From NCBI GenBank assembly GCA_963715815.1, contig OY970278.1:124001-188000 (forward strand): 64,000 nucleotides of DNA. The letters run 5' to 3'. Each line of letters starts with the position of its first letter. Within the stretch, counting starts at the first letter, position 1. A program made the translations under genes and the position numbers. The notes under the pieces are model-generated. The model saw only the letters and a list, made by a program, of their open reading frames with translations, was not told the origin of the DNA and ran no database searches. Shown piece after piece: positions 17,754-25,991 of this stretch. Source of the DNA: JAFAMS01 sp963715815. Lineage in GTDB: Bacteria; Vulcanimicrobiota; Vulcanimicrobiia; Vulcanimicrobiales; Vulcanimicrobiaceae.

Positions 17754-19310
17754 GTGCCGGGCGAAGGCGCCCTCATCGGCATCGATCTCGGGACGACCGC
17801 CGTAAAAGTCGTCGCGAACGCTGCTTCAGATTTACGCGAGCTGTCTGAAGTCTCGAAACGGTACGCTCTCTTCACGCCGCAGCCGGGTCACGTCGAACAG
17901 GATGCCGACGATATCTATCGAGCGACAATGGAGTGTCTGCGCAAAGTAGTCGACGAGATCAAGCTGCGCGCCGAGCAGCCGATCGCAATCGGCTTCTCTG
18001 CCGCAATGCACGGCGTGCTGGCCGTCGACGCACGTGGCGAACCCCTCTCGCCGCTCATCAATTGGATGGACCGCCGCAGTGCCGATATCGCGGTCGGCTG
18101 GCGCGAAGACGGAACGGCGGCCGATCTCTACGGACGCACCGGCGCCCCGATGCATCCGATGCTGCCGCTGTGCAAGCTGCGCTGGCTTTCGGAAAACGAT
18201 CCGGCGCTCTTCAAGCGCGCGACACGCTTCGTCGGAATGAAAGAGCTCTTCATCCATCGCTGGACCGGAGAATGGCTCGTCGATCAAGCCATCGGAACCG
18301 CGACCGGGATGCTCGACACGCGCACGCGCAAGTGGGATCCAAAAGCCCTCGCCGCTGCGCGCATCGAACCGGATCGGCTCTCGGAGCCGGTCGCGTGCTC
18401 GACGCAACGGACCATCAAGAGCGCCCAAGTCGCGAGCGCTCTCGGCCTTGACGAGCGGACGGCGATCGTACTCGCTTCGAGCGACGGCGCGCTCGCGAAC
18501 CTCGGCTCGGGTGCGATCTCGACGGATGTTGCGGCGCTGACGCTCGGGACGAGCGGCGCAGTCCGGATCGTGTCCGACAAGCCCGCACTCGATAAAGAAT
18601 GCCGGACGTTCTGCTATATCTTCGATGACAACCATTGGCTGGTCGGTGGCCCGACGAGCTCCGCGGGGGCGGTGCTCGAATGGCTCTTCGCGCTGCTTCT
18701 CGACGGCATGCCGCAAGAACAACGCTTCGCGCGTGCGGTCGAGCTTGCGAGCCAGTGCGAGCCTGGAGCCGGGGGGCTCACGATGTTGCCGTTTCTCTCC
18801 GGCGAGCGTGCGCCGTATTGGCGCGGCGATCTGCGCGGCGTGCTCGTGAACCTTGACCTCTCGCACGCGCCCAAGCACATCGTTCGGGCTGCCTTCGAAG
18901 GCGTCGTGTTCGCGATCTACTCCGTCGGTCGTGTCATGCAAGAGCTGAATATCGATCCGCGAGCGCTCTTGCTCTCGGGCGGACTCACGCACGCGCCGCT
19001 CGTCCGTCAAATGATCGCCGATGTGTTTGAATGCGAAGCTCGCGTCTCCGATCACGACGAGGCTTCGGCCTTCGGTGCCGCGATGTATGCAGGGCTCGCA
19101 ACCGGCGTGCTGCATTCGCTCGACGACATACGCTCGCAGATCAAGATTTCAAGCGTGCACCGGCCGAATCGCGACGTCTCTGCTGCCTACCGCGAGGCCT
19201 ACGCCCGCTTCCAGGACCGGGTCCAGGACGAGGTTGCCAGGCTCGGCCGTGCGGGGCTCAAGTCCCCCAGTCCAACGGCCGATGAAATTAGTGCGGCCGG
19301 TCGGATATAG
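17754..19310 (+). CDS. gntK: FGGY carbohydrate kinase, probably gluconokinase
   Basis: A 518-residue actin-fold sugar kinase. 'GIDLGTTAVKVV' is the N-terminal phosphate loop; 'SAAMHGVLAVD', 'LINWMDRR', 'RTGAPMHPMLPL' and 'WLSENDP' follow in the order typical of FGGY gluconokinases. The catalytic Asp region and the FGGY-signature zone ('GGLTMLPFLSGERAPYW') are in the second half. It phosphorylates gluconate or a similar sugar acid using ATP. The GTG start lies just after the MFS stop (two-gene operon). The stop codon sits inside a long imperfect hairpin. Confidence 0.85.
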   Translation: MPGEGALIGIDLGTTAVKVVANAASDLRELSEVSKRYALFTPQPGHVEQDADDIYRATMECLRKVVDEIKLRAEQPIAIGFSAAMHGVLAVDARGEPLSPLINWMDRRSADIAVGWREDGTAADLYGRTGAPMHPMLPLCKLRWLSENDPALFKRATRFVGMKELFIHRWTGEWLVDQAIGTATGMLDTRTRKWDPKALAAARIEPDRLSEPVACSTQRTIKSAQVASALGLDERTAIVLASSDGALANLGSGAISTDVAALTLGTSGAVRIVSDKPALDKECRTFCYIFDDNHWLVGGPTSSAGAVLEWLFALLLDGMPQEQRFARAVELASQCEPGAGGLTMLPFLSGERAPYWRGDLRGVLVNLDLSHAPKHIVRAAFEGVVFAIYSVGRVMQELNIDPRALLLSGGLTHAPLVRQMIADVFECEARVSDHDEASAFGAAMYAGLATGVLHSLDDIRSQIKISSVHRPNRDVSAAYREAYARFQDRVQDEVARLGRAGLKSPSPTADEISAAGRI

Positions 19311-19346
19311 GTCCTCCTAATCCTCCTATATTCCGACCCGGTCCGC
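19293..19346 (+). repeat. Long imperfect inverted repeat spanning the kinase stop codon
   Basis: A 19-base left arm (19293-19311) pairs along its whole length with a 22-base right arm (19325-19346), apart from three single unpaired bases in the right arm. The 13-base loop region contains a near-tandem TCCTCCTAA/TCCTCCTAT, each with CCTCC, the sequence of the 16S anti-Shine-Dalgarno. No T-tract follows, so it is not a typical terminator. It covers the gntK stop (TAG 19308-19310) and ends about 22 bases before the next gene. Confidence 0.55.
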
Positions 19347-19368
19347 AAATATTCACCGGAGTACTGGA

Positions 19369-19644
19369 TTGCAAGCACCTGAGGATTTTGACGCCTTCTT
19401 GCGCGGACTCTTAGAGAGTCCAACCACCAGCACCCAACGCCGGTTTTCCACCGACGATCGTTCGCTCATAGAGCGCATGCTTCGTGCGATGGAAGAGGGT
19501 GCACACGGCGTCATCCTGGTCAAGCATCCCGACGAGCGTCTCGAATATTTGATAGCGAACGCAGATCGAATTCAAGCGATTGGCCTGATGGCTCAAGCCA
19601 TCGACCGTAACGCCCAGATTGCCTCCGAGCGCCGGCGCGGCTAA
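19369..19644 (+). CDS. Small conserved-looking hypothetical protein
   Basis: A 91-residue soluble protein, largely helical, with no motif I recognise. A TTG start is supported by GGAG seven bases upstream. The body has a charged helix ('SLIERMLRAMEEG') and 'VILVKHPDERLEYLIANADRIQAIG'. It follows the kinase after a long hairpin and ends just before a strong terminator, so it may be transcribed with the transporter-kinase pair. No function can be assigned. Confidence 0.5.
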   Translation: MQAPEDFDAFLRGLLESPTTSTQRRFSTDDRSLIERMLRAMEEGAHGVILVKHPDERLEYLIANADRIQAIGLMAQAIDRNAQIASERRRG

Positions 19645-19661
19645 CCCGCGTCAGAAATAAT

Positions 19662-19693
19662 AAAGCCGGCAAGAGCCGGCTTTTTCTTTTTTT
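19662..19693. terminator. Bidirectional Rho-independent terminator
   Basis: A 9-base stem AAAGCCGGC / GCCGGCTTT with an AAGA loop is followed by TTTTTCTTTTTTT on the plus strand. On the minus strand the same stem is followed by TTTATTATTT. It lies between the convergent ends of the small gene (19644) and atpC (19817) and can stop transcription from both sides. Confidence 0.88.
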
Positions 19694-19698
19694 GATTT

Positions 19699-19760
19699 AA
19701 GGCGCTCCGCCCCAGGCTCCGCGCCCCCCCACGCTAACGCGTGGGGCCCCCGGTCCGAGC
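19699..19760. repeat. Palindromic repeat, copy 1 (downstream of atpC)
   Basis: Begins AAGGCGCTCCGCCCCAGGCT and contains a C-run leading into an 8-bp hairpin CCCCACGC-TAAC-GCGTGGGG followed by CCCCCGG. Copy 2 at 24112-24173 is nearly identical in its first 30 bases and has the same hairpin with one changed base pair. It lies between the terminator and atpC. The remaining bases up to atpC (19761-19816) hold only a small GCAACT/AGTTGC hairpin. Confidence 0.75.
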
Positions 19761-19816
19761 TCGCAACTACAAAGTTGCCATTGCACCATGCTGCTGCGCT
19801 CGCTTCATGACCACAA

Positions 19817-20233
19817 TCAGCTCAAGCCGGCAATGTGCAATTTCGCGTTTGCGAGGTCGATGATCGACTGTTCGCGGCGGTAGGCTTCGAGATCGCCGCC
19901 GGCTGAACGCTGGCGCTCTTGCGCGGCAGAGAGATCGCGCCGGGTCGCATCGACGTTGACCTCGCCGTGCTCGAATGCGGAGTCAACGAGCAACGTGACG
20001 CGCTCCGGAAGCACTTGCAGAAAGCCTTCGCCGGTCGCTAGCTCCAGACGCTTCGTTGCACCGCCTTCGATGACGTTGGCGCGCAGTACGCCCGGCCGCA
20101 ACGTCGTGAGATACGGCGCGTGATGGGGCAGAATGCCCGTCTCGCCTTCAGTGCCTGTGGCGATCACGAGCTCCGCCTCGCCATCGAACCGGACGGCGAT
20201 AGGTGTGATCAGCTTGAACGGAACGCTCGCCAA
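19817..20233 (-). CDS. atpC: ATP synthase epsilon subunit
   Basis: A 138-residue central-stalk subunit of F1. The N-terminal beta-sandwich shows 'TGTEGETGILPHHAPYLTTLRPG', the family signature, and the C-terminal helical hairpin (about 90-138) can inhibit ATP hydrolysis. It is the last gene of the atp operon, 2 bases after atpD. Confidence 0.95.
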   Translation of the reverse strand: MASVPFKLITPIAVRFDGEAELVIATGTEGETGILPHHAPYLTTLRPGVLRANVIEGGATKRLELATGEGFLQVLPERVTLLVDSAFEHGEVNVDATRRDLSAAQERQRSAGGDLEAYRREQSIIDLANAKLHIAGLS

Positions 20234-20235
20234 GA

Positions 20236-21729
20236 CTAGACCTTGACGCCCATCTTCTCGGCGTTCTCCTTGACTTCCGAGATGTCGCCTGCCATGTAGA
20301 AGGCCTGCTCGGGAAGATGATCGAGTTTACCGTCGAGGACTTCCTTGAACGACGCGATCGTATCCGCGATCTTCACGTACTTACCGGGACGGCCCGTGAA
20401 TTGTTCCGCGACGAAGAACGGCTGCGAGAACAGATTCTGCAGGCGGCGCGCACGGCCGACAACGGCACGGTCTTCTTCCGAAAGCTCTTCGATACCGAGA
20501 ATCGCGATGATGTCCTGGAGATCGCGATAGCGCTGCAGCGTTTCTTGAACGCCGCGCGCGACGCGGTAATGATCGTCGCCGACGATCGCGGGATCGAGAA
20601 TGCGCGAGGATGACGCCAGCGGATCGACGGCCGGATAGATTCCGAGCTCCGAGATCTGCCGCGAAAGCGCAGTCGACGCATCGAGATGGCTGAACGTCGT
20701 TGCCACGGCAGGATCGGTGTAATCGTCGGCGGGGACGTACACGGCTTGCACCGCGGTGATCGAACCGTTTTGCGTCGTCGTGATGCGCTCTTCGATCTGT
20801 CCCATTTCGGTTGCAAGTCCCGGCTGATAGCCGACGGCGGACGGCATGCGTCCGAGCAACGCCGAGACTTCCGAACCAGCTTGCATGAAGCGGAAAATAT
20901 TATCGATGAACAGCAGCACGTCCGCGCCGAGCTCGTCACGGAAATACTCCGCCATCGTGATTCCGGTTTGCGCAACGCGGAAACGCACGCCCGGCGGTTC
21001 GTCCATCTGTCCGAATACGAGCGTCGTCTGCTTGAGAACGCCCGACTCTTTCATTTCAAGATAGAGATCGTTGCCTTCACGCGTCCGCTCGCCGACGCCG
21101 GTAAAGACCGAGAAGCCTTTGTGCACGGCGGCGATATTGCGAATCAGCTCTTGAATCAAAACCGTTTTGCCGACGCCGGCGCCGCCGAAGAGACCGACTT
21201 TACCGCCGCGCGCATACGGCGCCATCAAGTCGATGACTTTGATGCCCGTCTCGAACTGCTTCGTGGTTGGATCTTGCTTGACGAATGCGGGCGGCTCGCG
21301 GTGAATCGGCCAATGCGCGGCCGCTTTCACGGGCGTCGAATCGCCGTCGATCGTTTCTCCGAGCACGTTGAAGATGCGCCCTAGCGTCCCTTCGCCGACC
21401 GGAACCGTAATCGCCGCACCGGTGCTCGTAACGGGAGCGCCGCGAACCAGACCGTCGGTTGAGCCCATCGCGAGACAGCGCACTTGATTGTTGCCGAGCT
21501 CGCCTTGCACTTCAAGAACGAGTTGACGCGGCATCATCGCCGTTCCACCGAGCTCGATACCGCTGCCGTCCGCCTTACCATTGGCCTTCGATTTGTGCTC
21601 GCTGTTGACCCCGACGGTGAGTGCGTCGTCGATCTTCGGCAAAGTCTCCGCCGTGAATTCGACGTCGACGACGTTACCGAGGACTTGAACGACTCTTCCG
21701 GTGGCTTTTTCTGTTGCGGTGCTGGACAT
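20236..21729 (-). CDS. atpD: ATP synthase beta subunit
   Basis: Catalytic F1 subunit, about 497 residues. Walker A is 'GGAGVGKTVLIQ', the catalytic Glu follows in 'GVGERTREGNDLY', Walker B is 'VLLFIDNIFRFMQAGSEVSALLGRMPS', and the 'DELSEED' loop is present as 'EELSEEDRAVV'. The N-terminal barrel has an inserted segment (about 40-60, 'NSEHKSKANGKADGSGIELG') not usual in the family. ATG at 21729 is preceded by AAAAGG and matches the family better than the upstream start at 21747. Confidence 0.97.
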   Translation of the reverse strand: MSSTATEKATGRVVQVLGNVVDVEFTAETLPKIDDALTVGVNSEHKSKANGKADGSGIELGGTAMMPRQLVLEVQGELGNNQVRCLAMGSTDGLVRGAPVTSTGAAITVPVGEGTLGRIFNVLGETIDGDSTPVKAAAHWPIHREPPAFVKQDPTTKQFETGIKVIDLMAPYARGGKVGLFGGAGVGKTVLIQELIRNIAAVHKGFSVFTGVGERTREGNDLYLEMKESGVLKQTTLVFGQMDEPPGVRFRVAQTGITMAEYFRDELGADVLLFIDNIFRFMQAGSEVSALLGRMPSAVGYQPGLATEMGQIEERITTTQNGSITAVQAVYVPADDYTDPAVATTFSHLDASTALSRQISELGIYPAVDPLASSSRILDPAIVGDDHYRVARGVQETLQRYRDLQDIIAILGIEELSEEDRAVVGRARRLQNLFSQPFFVAEQFTGRPGKYVKIADTIASFKEVLDGKLDHLPEQAFYMAGDISEVKENAEKMGVKV

Positions 21730-21750
21730 AATTGCCTTTTCTTTCAAATG

Positions 21751-22608
21751 CTACGAGGCGAGGGCTTCGGCGCCGCCGACGATCTCCAAGATCTCCTTGG
21801 TGATCGCCGCTTGGCGCGCTTTGTTCATTTCCAGGGTTATCTCGTCGATAATCTTTCCGGCGTTGTCGGTCGCATTGCTCATCGCGATCAGCTGCGCGGC
21901 AAAGAAGGCCGCGTCGGTCTCGAGCATCGCCGAATAGATCGTAAACTCGAGATACTTCGGGAGCAGCTTGGAGAGCACGGCTTCGGGGCTCGGCTCGAAC
22001 TCGACCGCACCGCGTGGACCGCTCTTGGCTTCCGTCTTCTCGCGCGTTACCGGAATCAGCTCGCGCGACTCCGGGCGCTGCACCATCATTGACTGCATGT
22101 GCTGCGAGATCAGCGTGATCTTCGAGATTTTCCCGGCTGTGAAATCATCACCGACTCTGGTAGCAATCTCGCGCGCAACCTCGAGCCGCACACCCGTCGA
22201 TTGCGGCCAGTACTGCTCGATCTCGTCGCGTCTGCGAATGTAATTGCGGCCTTTGACGCCGACGCTGTACCATTTCACGCCGCCTTCCGAGTTGCGGCGA
22301 TATTCTTCGGCTGCCGAGATGGCGTTCGAATTGAACGAACCCGCCAAGCCTTTGTCGGCGGTCATCAGAATGACGCCGGCCGGAGCGCCGGCCTTTCCGG
22401 GTTTCATGAATGGGTGATCGACCGCACCAACTGCGGAGATCAGATCACGCAGCATCTCCGTCATCGCTTCCGCGTACGGACGCGACTGCTTCTGAAGCAG
22501 CTCGGCCCGGCGAATCTTTGCCGCGGCGACTTGCTTCATCGCTTTCGTAATCTGCTGCGTGTTCTTCAGCGACTTGATGCGGTCGCGAAGATCTCGAAGT
22601 GACGCCAT
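21751..22608 (-). CDS. atpG: ATP synthase gamma subunit
   Basis: Rotor shaft of F1, 285 residues from ATG at 22608 ('MASLRDLRDRIKSLKNTQQITKAMKQVAAAKIRRAE'-type start), which is the conserved N-terminal helix. The C-terminal helix 'MSNATDNAGKIIDEITLEMNKARQAAITKEI' is also conserved. The long frame to 22746 only adds sequence overlapping atpA. The ATG overlaps the atpA stop (TAATG). Confidence 0.96.
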   Translation of the reverse strand: MASLRDLRDRIKSLKNTQQITKAMKQVAAAKIRRAELLQKQSRPYAEAMTEMLRDLISAVGAVDHPFMKPGKAGAPAGVILMTADKGLAGSFNSNAISAAEEYRRNSEGGVKWYSVGVKGRNYIRRRDEIEQYWPQSTGVRLEVAREIATRVGDDFTAGKISKITLISQHMQSMMVQRPESRELIPVTREKTEAKSGPRGAVEFEPSPEAVLSKLLPKYLEFTIYSAMLETDAAFFAAQLIAMSNATDNAGKIIDEITLEMNKARQAAITKEILEIVGGAEALAS

Positions 22609-24107
22609 TAGAAGCTCTTGTTGAACTCCTGGATCGCGGCTTCGAGTTTCTTTTCCGTGTCGTCGTCGAGGGCTTTCTTCTCTTTGATAGACGTCGTGAT
22701 GTCGTTGTGCTTCTCGTGGATAAACGCTACGAAGCGCGATTGCCACTCTTGCAGTTTGTTGGTCGGCAGCGCGTCGAGATAGCCGCGCGTCGCCGCGAAG
22801 ATGACCGCAACTTGATCCTCAACCGGCTGCGGATGGTATTGCCGCTGTACGAGAATCTCAGTGATCTTCTCACCGCGTGTCAGCTGCTGCTGGGTGTTCT
22901 TGTCGAGATCGGCGGCCAGCTTCGTGAATGCCGCGAGCGCGCGATACTGCGCGAGATCGAGCTTGAGTCGTCCCGCGACGGAGCGCATCGCTTTGATCTG
23001 CGCCGAACCGCCGACGCGCGAGACCGATATGCCGACGTCGATCGCGGGCCGGATGCCTTGGAAGAACAGTCCCGACTCGAGATAGATCTGACCGTCGGTG
23101 ATCGAGATCAGATTGGTCGGAATGTAGGCCGAAACGTCGCCGGCTTGCGTCTCGATGACGGGCAGTGCGGTCAGCGAACCGCCGCCCTTTTCATCTGAGA
23201 GCTTCGCGGCGCGTTCCAAAAGACGCGAGTGCAGATAAAAGATGTCGCCCGGGTAGGCTTCGCGGCCCGGCGGGCGGCGCAACAGCAGTGAGACTTCACG
23301 ATAGGCTTGTGCATGCTTCGTGAGATCGTCGTAGATGATCAGAACGTCTTTGCCTTGATACATCAGCTCTTCGCCCATCGCGCAGCCAGCGAACGGCGCG
23401 ATGTACTTGAGCGCGGCCGGCTCCGACGAAGACACGTTGACGATCGTCGTGTACTTCATCGCGCCGTACTTCTCGAGCGTTTGCGCGAGCGCAGAAATCG
23501 TCGAGTTCTTTTGACCGATTGCAACATAGATGCAGAAGACGTTTTGGTCTTTCTGATTGATGATCGTGTCGATCGCGATCGCCGTTTTGCCGGAACCACG
23601 GTCCCCAATGATCAGCTCGCGTTGTCCGCGACCGATCGGGACGAGCGCGTCGATTGCGCGCAAGCCGGTTTGCAACGGCTGCTTGACCGGTTGCCGCTCG
23701 ATGACTCCCGGCGCAGTGTTCTCGATCGTCCGATATTTTTTCGTGTCGATCGGACCTTTGCCGTCGATCGGTTGACCGAGCGGATTGACGACACGTCCGA
23801 GCAGCGCCTCGCCGACGGGAACGGACGCAATGCGGCCGGTACGGCGAACGCGAGCGCCCTCCTGAATATCCTCGTCCGGGCCCATGATAATGACGCCGAC
23901 GTTGTCCTCTTCGAGATTGAGGACGATGCCTTCGAGTCCGTTCGGAAACTCGACCAGCTCCGAGAACTGCGCAGCATCTAAACCGTAGACGCGCGCGATC
24001 GAATCGCCGACCTCGATGACCGTTCCGACCTGATCTTCTTTGAGATCGGTATTGAACGAGGCGATCTGCTGTTTGAGTATACCGGCGATTTCGTCTGCGT
24101 TAATCAT
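22608..24107 (-). CDS. atpA: ATP synthase alpha subunit
   Basis: Non-catalytic nucleotide-binding F1 subunit, 499 residues. Walker A is 'GDRGSGKTAIAIDTI', Walker B region 'VLIIYDDLTKHA', and the 'PGREAYPGDIFYLHSRLLERAA' signature is intact. ATG at 24107 gives the usual 'MINADEIAGILKQQI' start; a longer frame would read into the palindromic repeat. The repeat's right flank supplies the likely ribosome-binding GGAG about 10 bases upstream of the ATG. Confidence 0.97.
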   Translation of the reverse strand: MINADEIAGILKQQIASFNTDLKEDQVGTVIEVGDSIARVYGLDAAQFSELVEFPNGLEGIVLNLEEDNVGVIIMGPDEDIQEGARVRRTGRIASVPVGEALLGRVVNPLGQPIDGKGPIDTKKYRTIENTAPGVIERQPVKQPLQTGLRAIDALVPIGRGQRELIIGDRGSGKTAIAIDTIINQKDQNVFCIYVAIGQKNSTISALAQTLEKYGAMKYTTIVNVSSSEPAALKYIAPFAGCAMGEELMYQGKDVLIIYDDLTKHAQAYREVSLLLRRPPGREAYPGDIFYLHSRLLERAAKLSDEKGGGSLTALPVIETQAGDVSAYIPTNLISITDGQIYLESGLFFQGIRPAIDVGISVSRVGGSAQIKAMRSVAGRLKLDLAQYRALAAFTKLAADLDKNTQQQLTRGEKITEILVQRQYHPQPVEDQVAVIFAATRGYLDALPTNKLQEWQSRFVAFIHEKHNDITTSIKEKKALDDDTEKKLEAAIQEFNKSF

Positions 24108-24111
24108 TCTA

Positions 24112-24173
24112 AAGGCGCTCCGCCCCAGGCTGCGCGCCCCCCATGCTCCGCATGGGGCCCCCAAAGCGCCGAG
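24112..24173. repeat. Palindromic repeat, copy 2 (between atpH and atpA)
   Basis: Same family as 19699-19760, in the same orientation. The hairpin here is CCCCATGC-TCC-GCATGGGG, so the C-G pair of copy 1 has become T-A, a compensatory change. This copy also has an outer stem GGCGCT (24114-24119) with AGCGCC (24165-24170). In the minus-strand mRNA the outer stem covers part of the GGAG that precedes atpA. The rest of the 118-base atpH-atpA gap (24174-24225) shows nothing recognisable. Confidence 0.75.
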
Positions 24174-24225
24174 CCCAGAAGCATTTCGAAAGAGTGAAGA
24201 TTCCCCGAGGGGGCTCGTAAGAACA

Positions 24226-24765
24226 TCATCGTGTTTGTAAGGTCCTCATAAGTTCGTTGAGTTTGCCTGCGACGGTATCGTCGATTGAGACGTCGCCCAT
24301 ACGGACGCGGACGCCGCCGAGCAGGCTGGGGTCAACGCGCTCCTCGACGTCGAACTTCTTGCCGTACTTTTTTGAAAGCGCGGCGACGAGATCGTCGAGC
24401 TCCTTGCGCGGCAGCTTGTGGGCGCTCGCGATGATCAGCGAATCTTCGCCGCGCGACGCGCGCTCGAGATCGGCGTACTGGCGCAACAGCTCGGGGAGGA
24501 TGCGCTCGCGGCGTTTGCGCACGAGCAAGAGCAGCGTGTGGAGCGCGAGCGTCTCAATTTTTCCGTTGAAGGCATCGAGCAGCACTTTTTGCTTCTCGCC
24601 GCGATCGACGATCGGCGCGAAGAAAAACCGCACGACGCCGTCGTCTTCTTTCATTGCATCCCAGATCGTCCGCAGATCGCGTCCGGTGTCGGCGATCTTG
24701 CCGCCCTCCTTCGCGAGATCGAACACGGCTTGCGCGTAACGACGGGCGAGAGTCTCGTCGGCCAC
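24226..24765 (-). CDS. atpH: ATP synthase delta subunit
   Basis: A 179-residue OSCP/delta protein that ties the peripheral stalk to the top of F1. The helical N-terminal domain starts 'LARRYAQAVFDLAKE' and the C-terminal part has 'RVDPSLLGGVRVRMGDVSIDDTVAGKLNEL', the family signature. It overlaps the atpF stop by one base and is separated from atpA by the repeat-bearing gap. Confidence 0.93.
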   Translation of the reverse strand: MADETLARRYAQAVFDLAKEGGKIADTGRDLRTIWDAMKEDDGVVRFFFAPIVDRGEKQKVLLDAFNGKIETLALHTLLLLVRKRRERILPELLRQYADLERASRGEDSLIIASAHKLPRKELDDLVAALSKKYGKKFDVEERVDPSLLGGVRVRMGDVSIDDTVAGKLNELMRTLQTR

Positions 24766-25256
24766 TAGCCGTCTCCCTTGCGTTCGAGCTCGTCGATGAA
24801 GCGGCCGACCAGCGTCACCTCGGCCTTCTCGTCGATTCGGGCGAGAACGGTCTTGCGTGCAGCAGACAGCGCCTTGTCGATCATCTCGATGCGCAGCCGG
24901 TCACGCGATGAGGCGCGGGAGCGCTCGTATTCCGCGTGTGCATTTCGCACGAGACGCTGCGCTTCGCTGTGTGCGGTGGCCACGATGATCGCGGCATCGC
25001 GGCGGGAGTCGCGCTCGATATGTTCTTTGATCCGTGCGGCATCGGTAGCGGCTTCCGCGATCTCGGCGCGCGCTGCATTGGCGCGCTGTACCGCCTCGTC
25101 GCGCCGCTTCTCATTTTGTTGGATCTCATCGTTCTTCGCGGCGGTCATGTGCTCGATCGAGGGCGTAAGAAAACGCATGAACCCGATGACGATCAGGGCC
25201 GCAAAGACGACGGCCGCGACGACTTGGCTCCATAGCGCGATCGCTTCGTAGTTCAT
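24765..25256 (-). CDS. atpF: ATP synthase b-type subunit (first of two)
   Basis: A 163-residue peripheral-stalk subunit: one N-terminal membrane helix (about 8-28, 'WSQVVAAVVFAALIVIGFM') and a long charged coiled coil (about 35-140). It lies directly after a second b-type gene, so the enzyme probably has a b/b' heterodimeric stalk as in cyanobacteria, plastids and many alphaproteobacteria. Which of the two is b and which b' cannot be settled by eye. Confidence 0.88.
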   Translation of the reverse strand: MNYEAIALWSQVVAAVVFAALIVIGFMRFLTPSIEHMTAAKNDEIQQNEKRRDEAVQRANAARAEIAEAATDAARIKEHIERDSRRDAAIIVATAHSEAQRLVRNAHAEYERSRASSRDRLRIEMIDKALSAARKTVLARIDEKAEVTLVGRFIDELERKGDG

Positions 25257-25678
25257 AGACGGCCCACCGCGCGCTGCACCATCTCTTCGGCGAGCTCTTG
25301 GACGAGGCGATGCTCTTCTGCGCGCGCGACGCTCATTTCGCGGTCGATCTTGGTCTCGGATTCCTCGACGATCCGCGCGAACTCGGTTTGCGCTTTCGTG
25401 ACGATCTCTTCGGCTTGCTTCATTGCCTCGCCGCGAATCGTTGCTGCAACATGATCGCCCTCGCGCCGGCCTTCGGCGCGTTTGTTGTCGGATTCGTTCT
25501 TCAGCTCCTCGACTTCACGCAGCGCCGCTTCGTACTCGTTGTGAACCGAGTCGATATAGGCGCGACGCTTGCGCAGCGCAGCCGATGCGGGCTTGATGTA
25601 GACCACGTTCAGGATCGCGTAGAAAATAAAGAAATTTATTATCTGGATCCAAAACGTGCCGTCGAGCTTGAGGAACAT
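25253..25678 (-). CDS. ATP synthase b-type subunit (second copy, b'-like)
   Basis: A 141-residue protein with an N-terminal helix ('FWIQIINFFIFYAILNVVYIKPA', about 9-31) typical of b subunits, with the conserved 'KP' after it, and a long charged coiled coil with little Gly or Pro. Its stop overlaps the start of the next b-type gene (ATGA), so the two are made together. Divergent sequence from its neighbour argues for a b/b' pair rather than a recent duplication. Confidence 0.88.
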   Translation of the reverse strand: MFLKLDGTFWIQIINFFIFYAILNVVYIKPASAALRKRRAYIDSVHNEYEAALREVEELKNESDNKRAEGRREGDHVAATIRGEAMKQAEEIVTKAQTEFARIVEESETKIDREMSVARAEEHRLVQELAEEMVQRAVGRL

Positions 25679-25687
25679 TGGGCGGTA

Positions 25688-25978
25688 TTAGTGTCCCGAG
25701 AGCGACTTGAGGACTTGCGGAATGCCTGCCGGCGCGCCGCTCACGACGAAGAACAGATACAGCCCCAATCCCAATGCGATGATCGGGAACGCTTCCAGAA
25801 CGCCGACGCCCAGGAACATAAAGGTGAAGATATTAGGGCGGGCTTCGGGTTGACGCGCAATCGCTTCAACAGCCTTCGACGATACGATGCCGTCACCGAC
25901 CGCCGATCCGAATGCGACGGCCGCAACGATCAGCGAGAAGCCGATCACGACCGACGACAGCAATATACTCTCGTTCAA
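25688..25978 (-). CDS. atpE: ATP synthase c subunit (proton type)
   Basis: A 96-residue hairpin of two membrane helices forming the rotor ring. The ion-carrying Glu is in 'GVGVLEAFPIIALGL' (Glu62), and the polar loop has 'ARQPEARP'. Na+-coupled rings usually carry a Gln in helix 1 and Ser/Thr right after the Glu. Here the helix 1 position is 'GDGIV' and the residue after Glu62 is Ala, so proton coupling is expected. Confidence 0.94.
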   Translation of the reverse strand: MNESILLSSVVIGFSLIVAAVAFGSAVGDGIVSSKAVEAIARQPEARPNIFTFMFLGVGVLEAFPIIALGLGLYLFFVVSGAPAGIPQVLKSLSGH

Positions 25979-25991
25979 GGATGTTGCCTTT

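Noticed and set aside
24108..24164. N-terminal extension of atpA
   Set aside because: The extra residues are encoded by the palindromic repeat and are absent from the family; ATG 24107 has a fitting ribosome-binding site.
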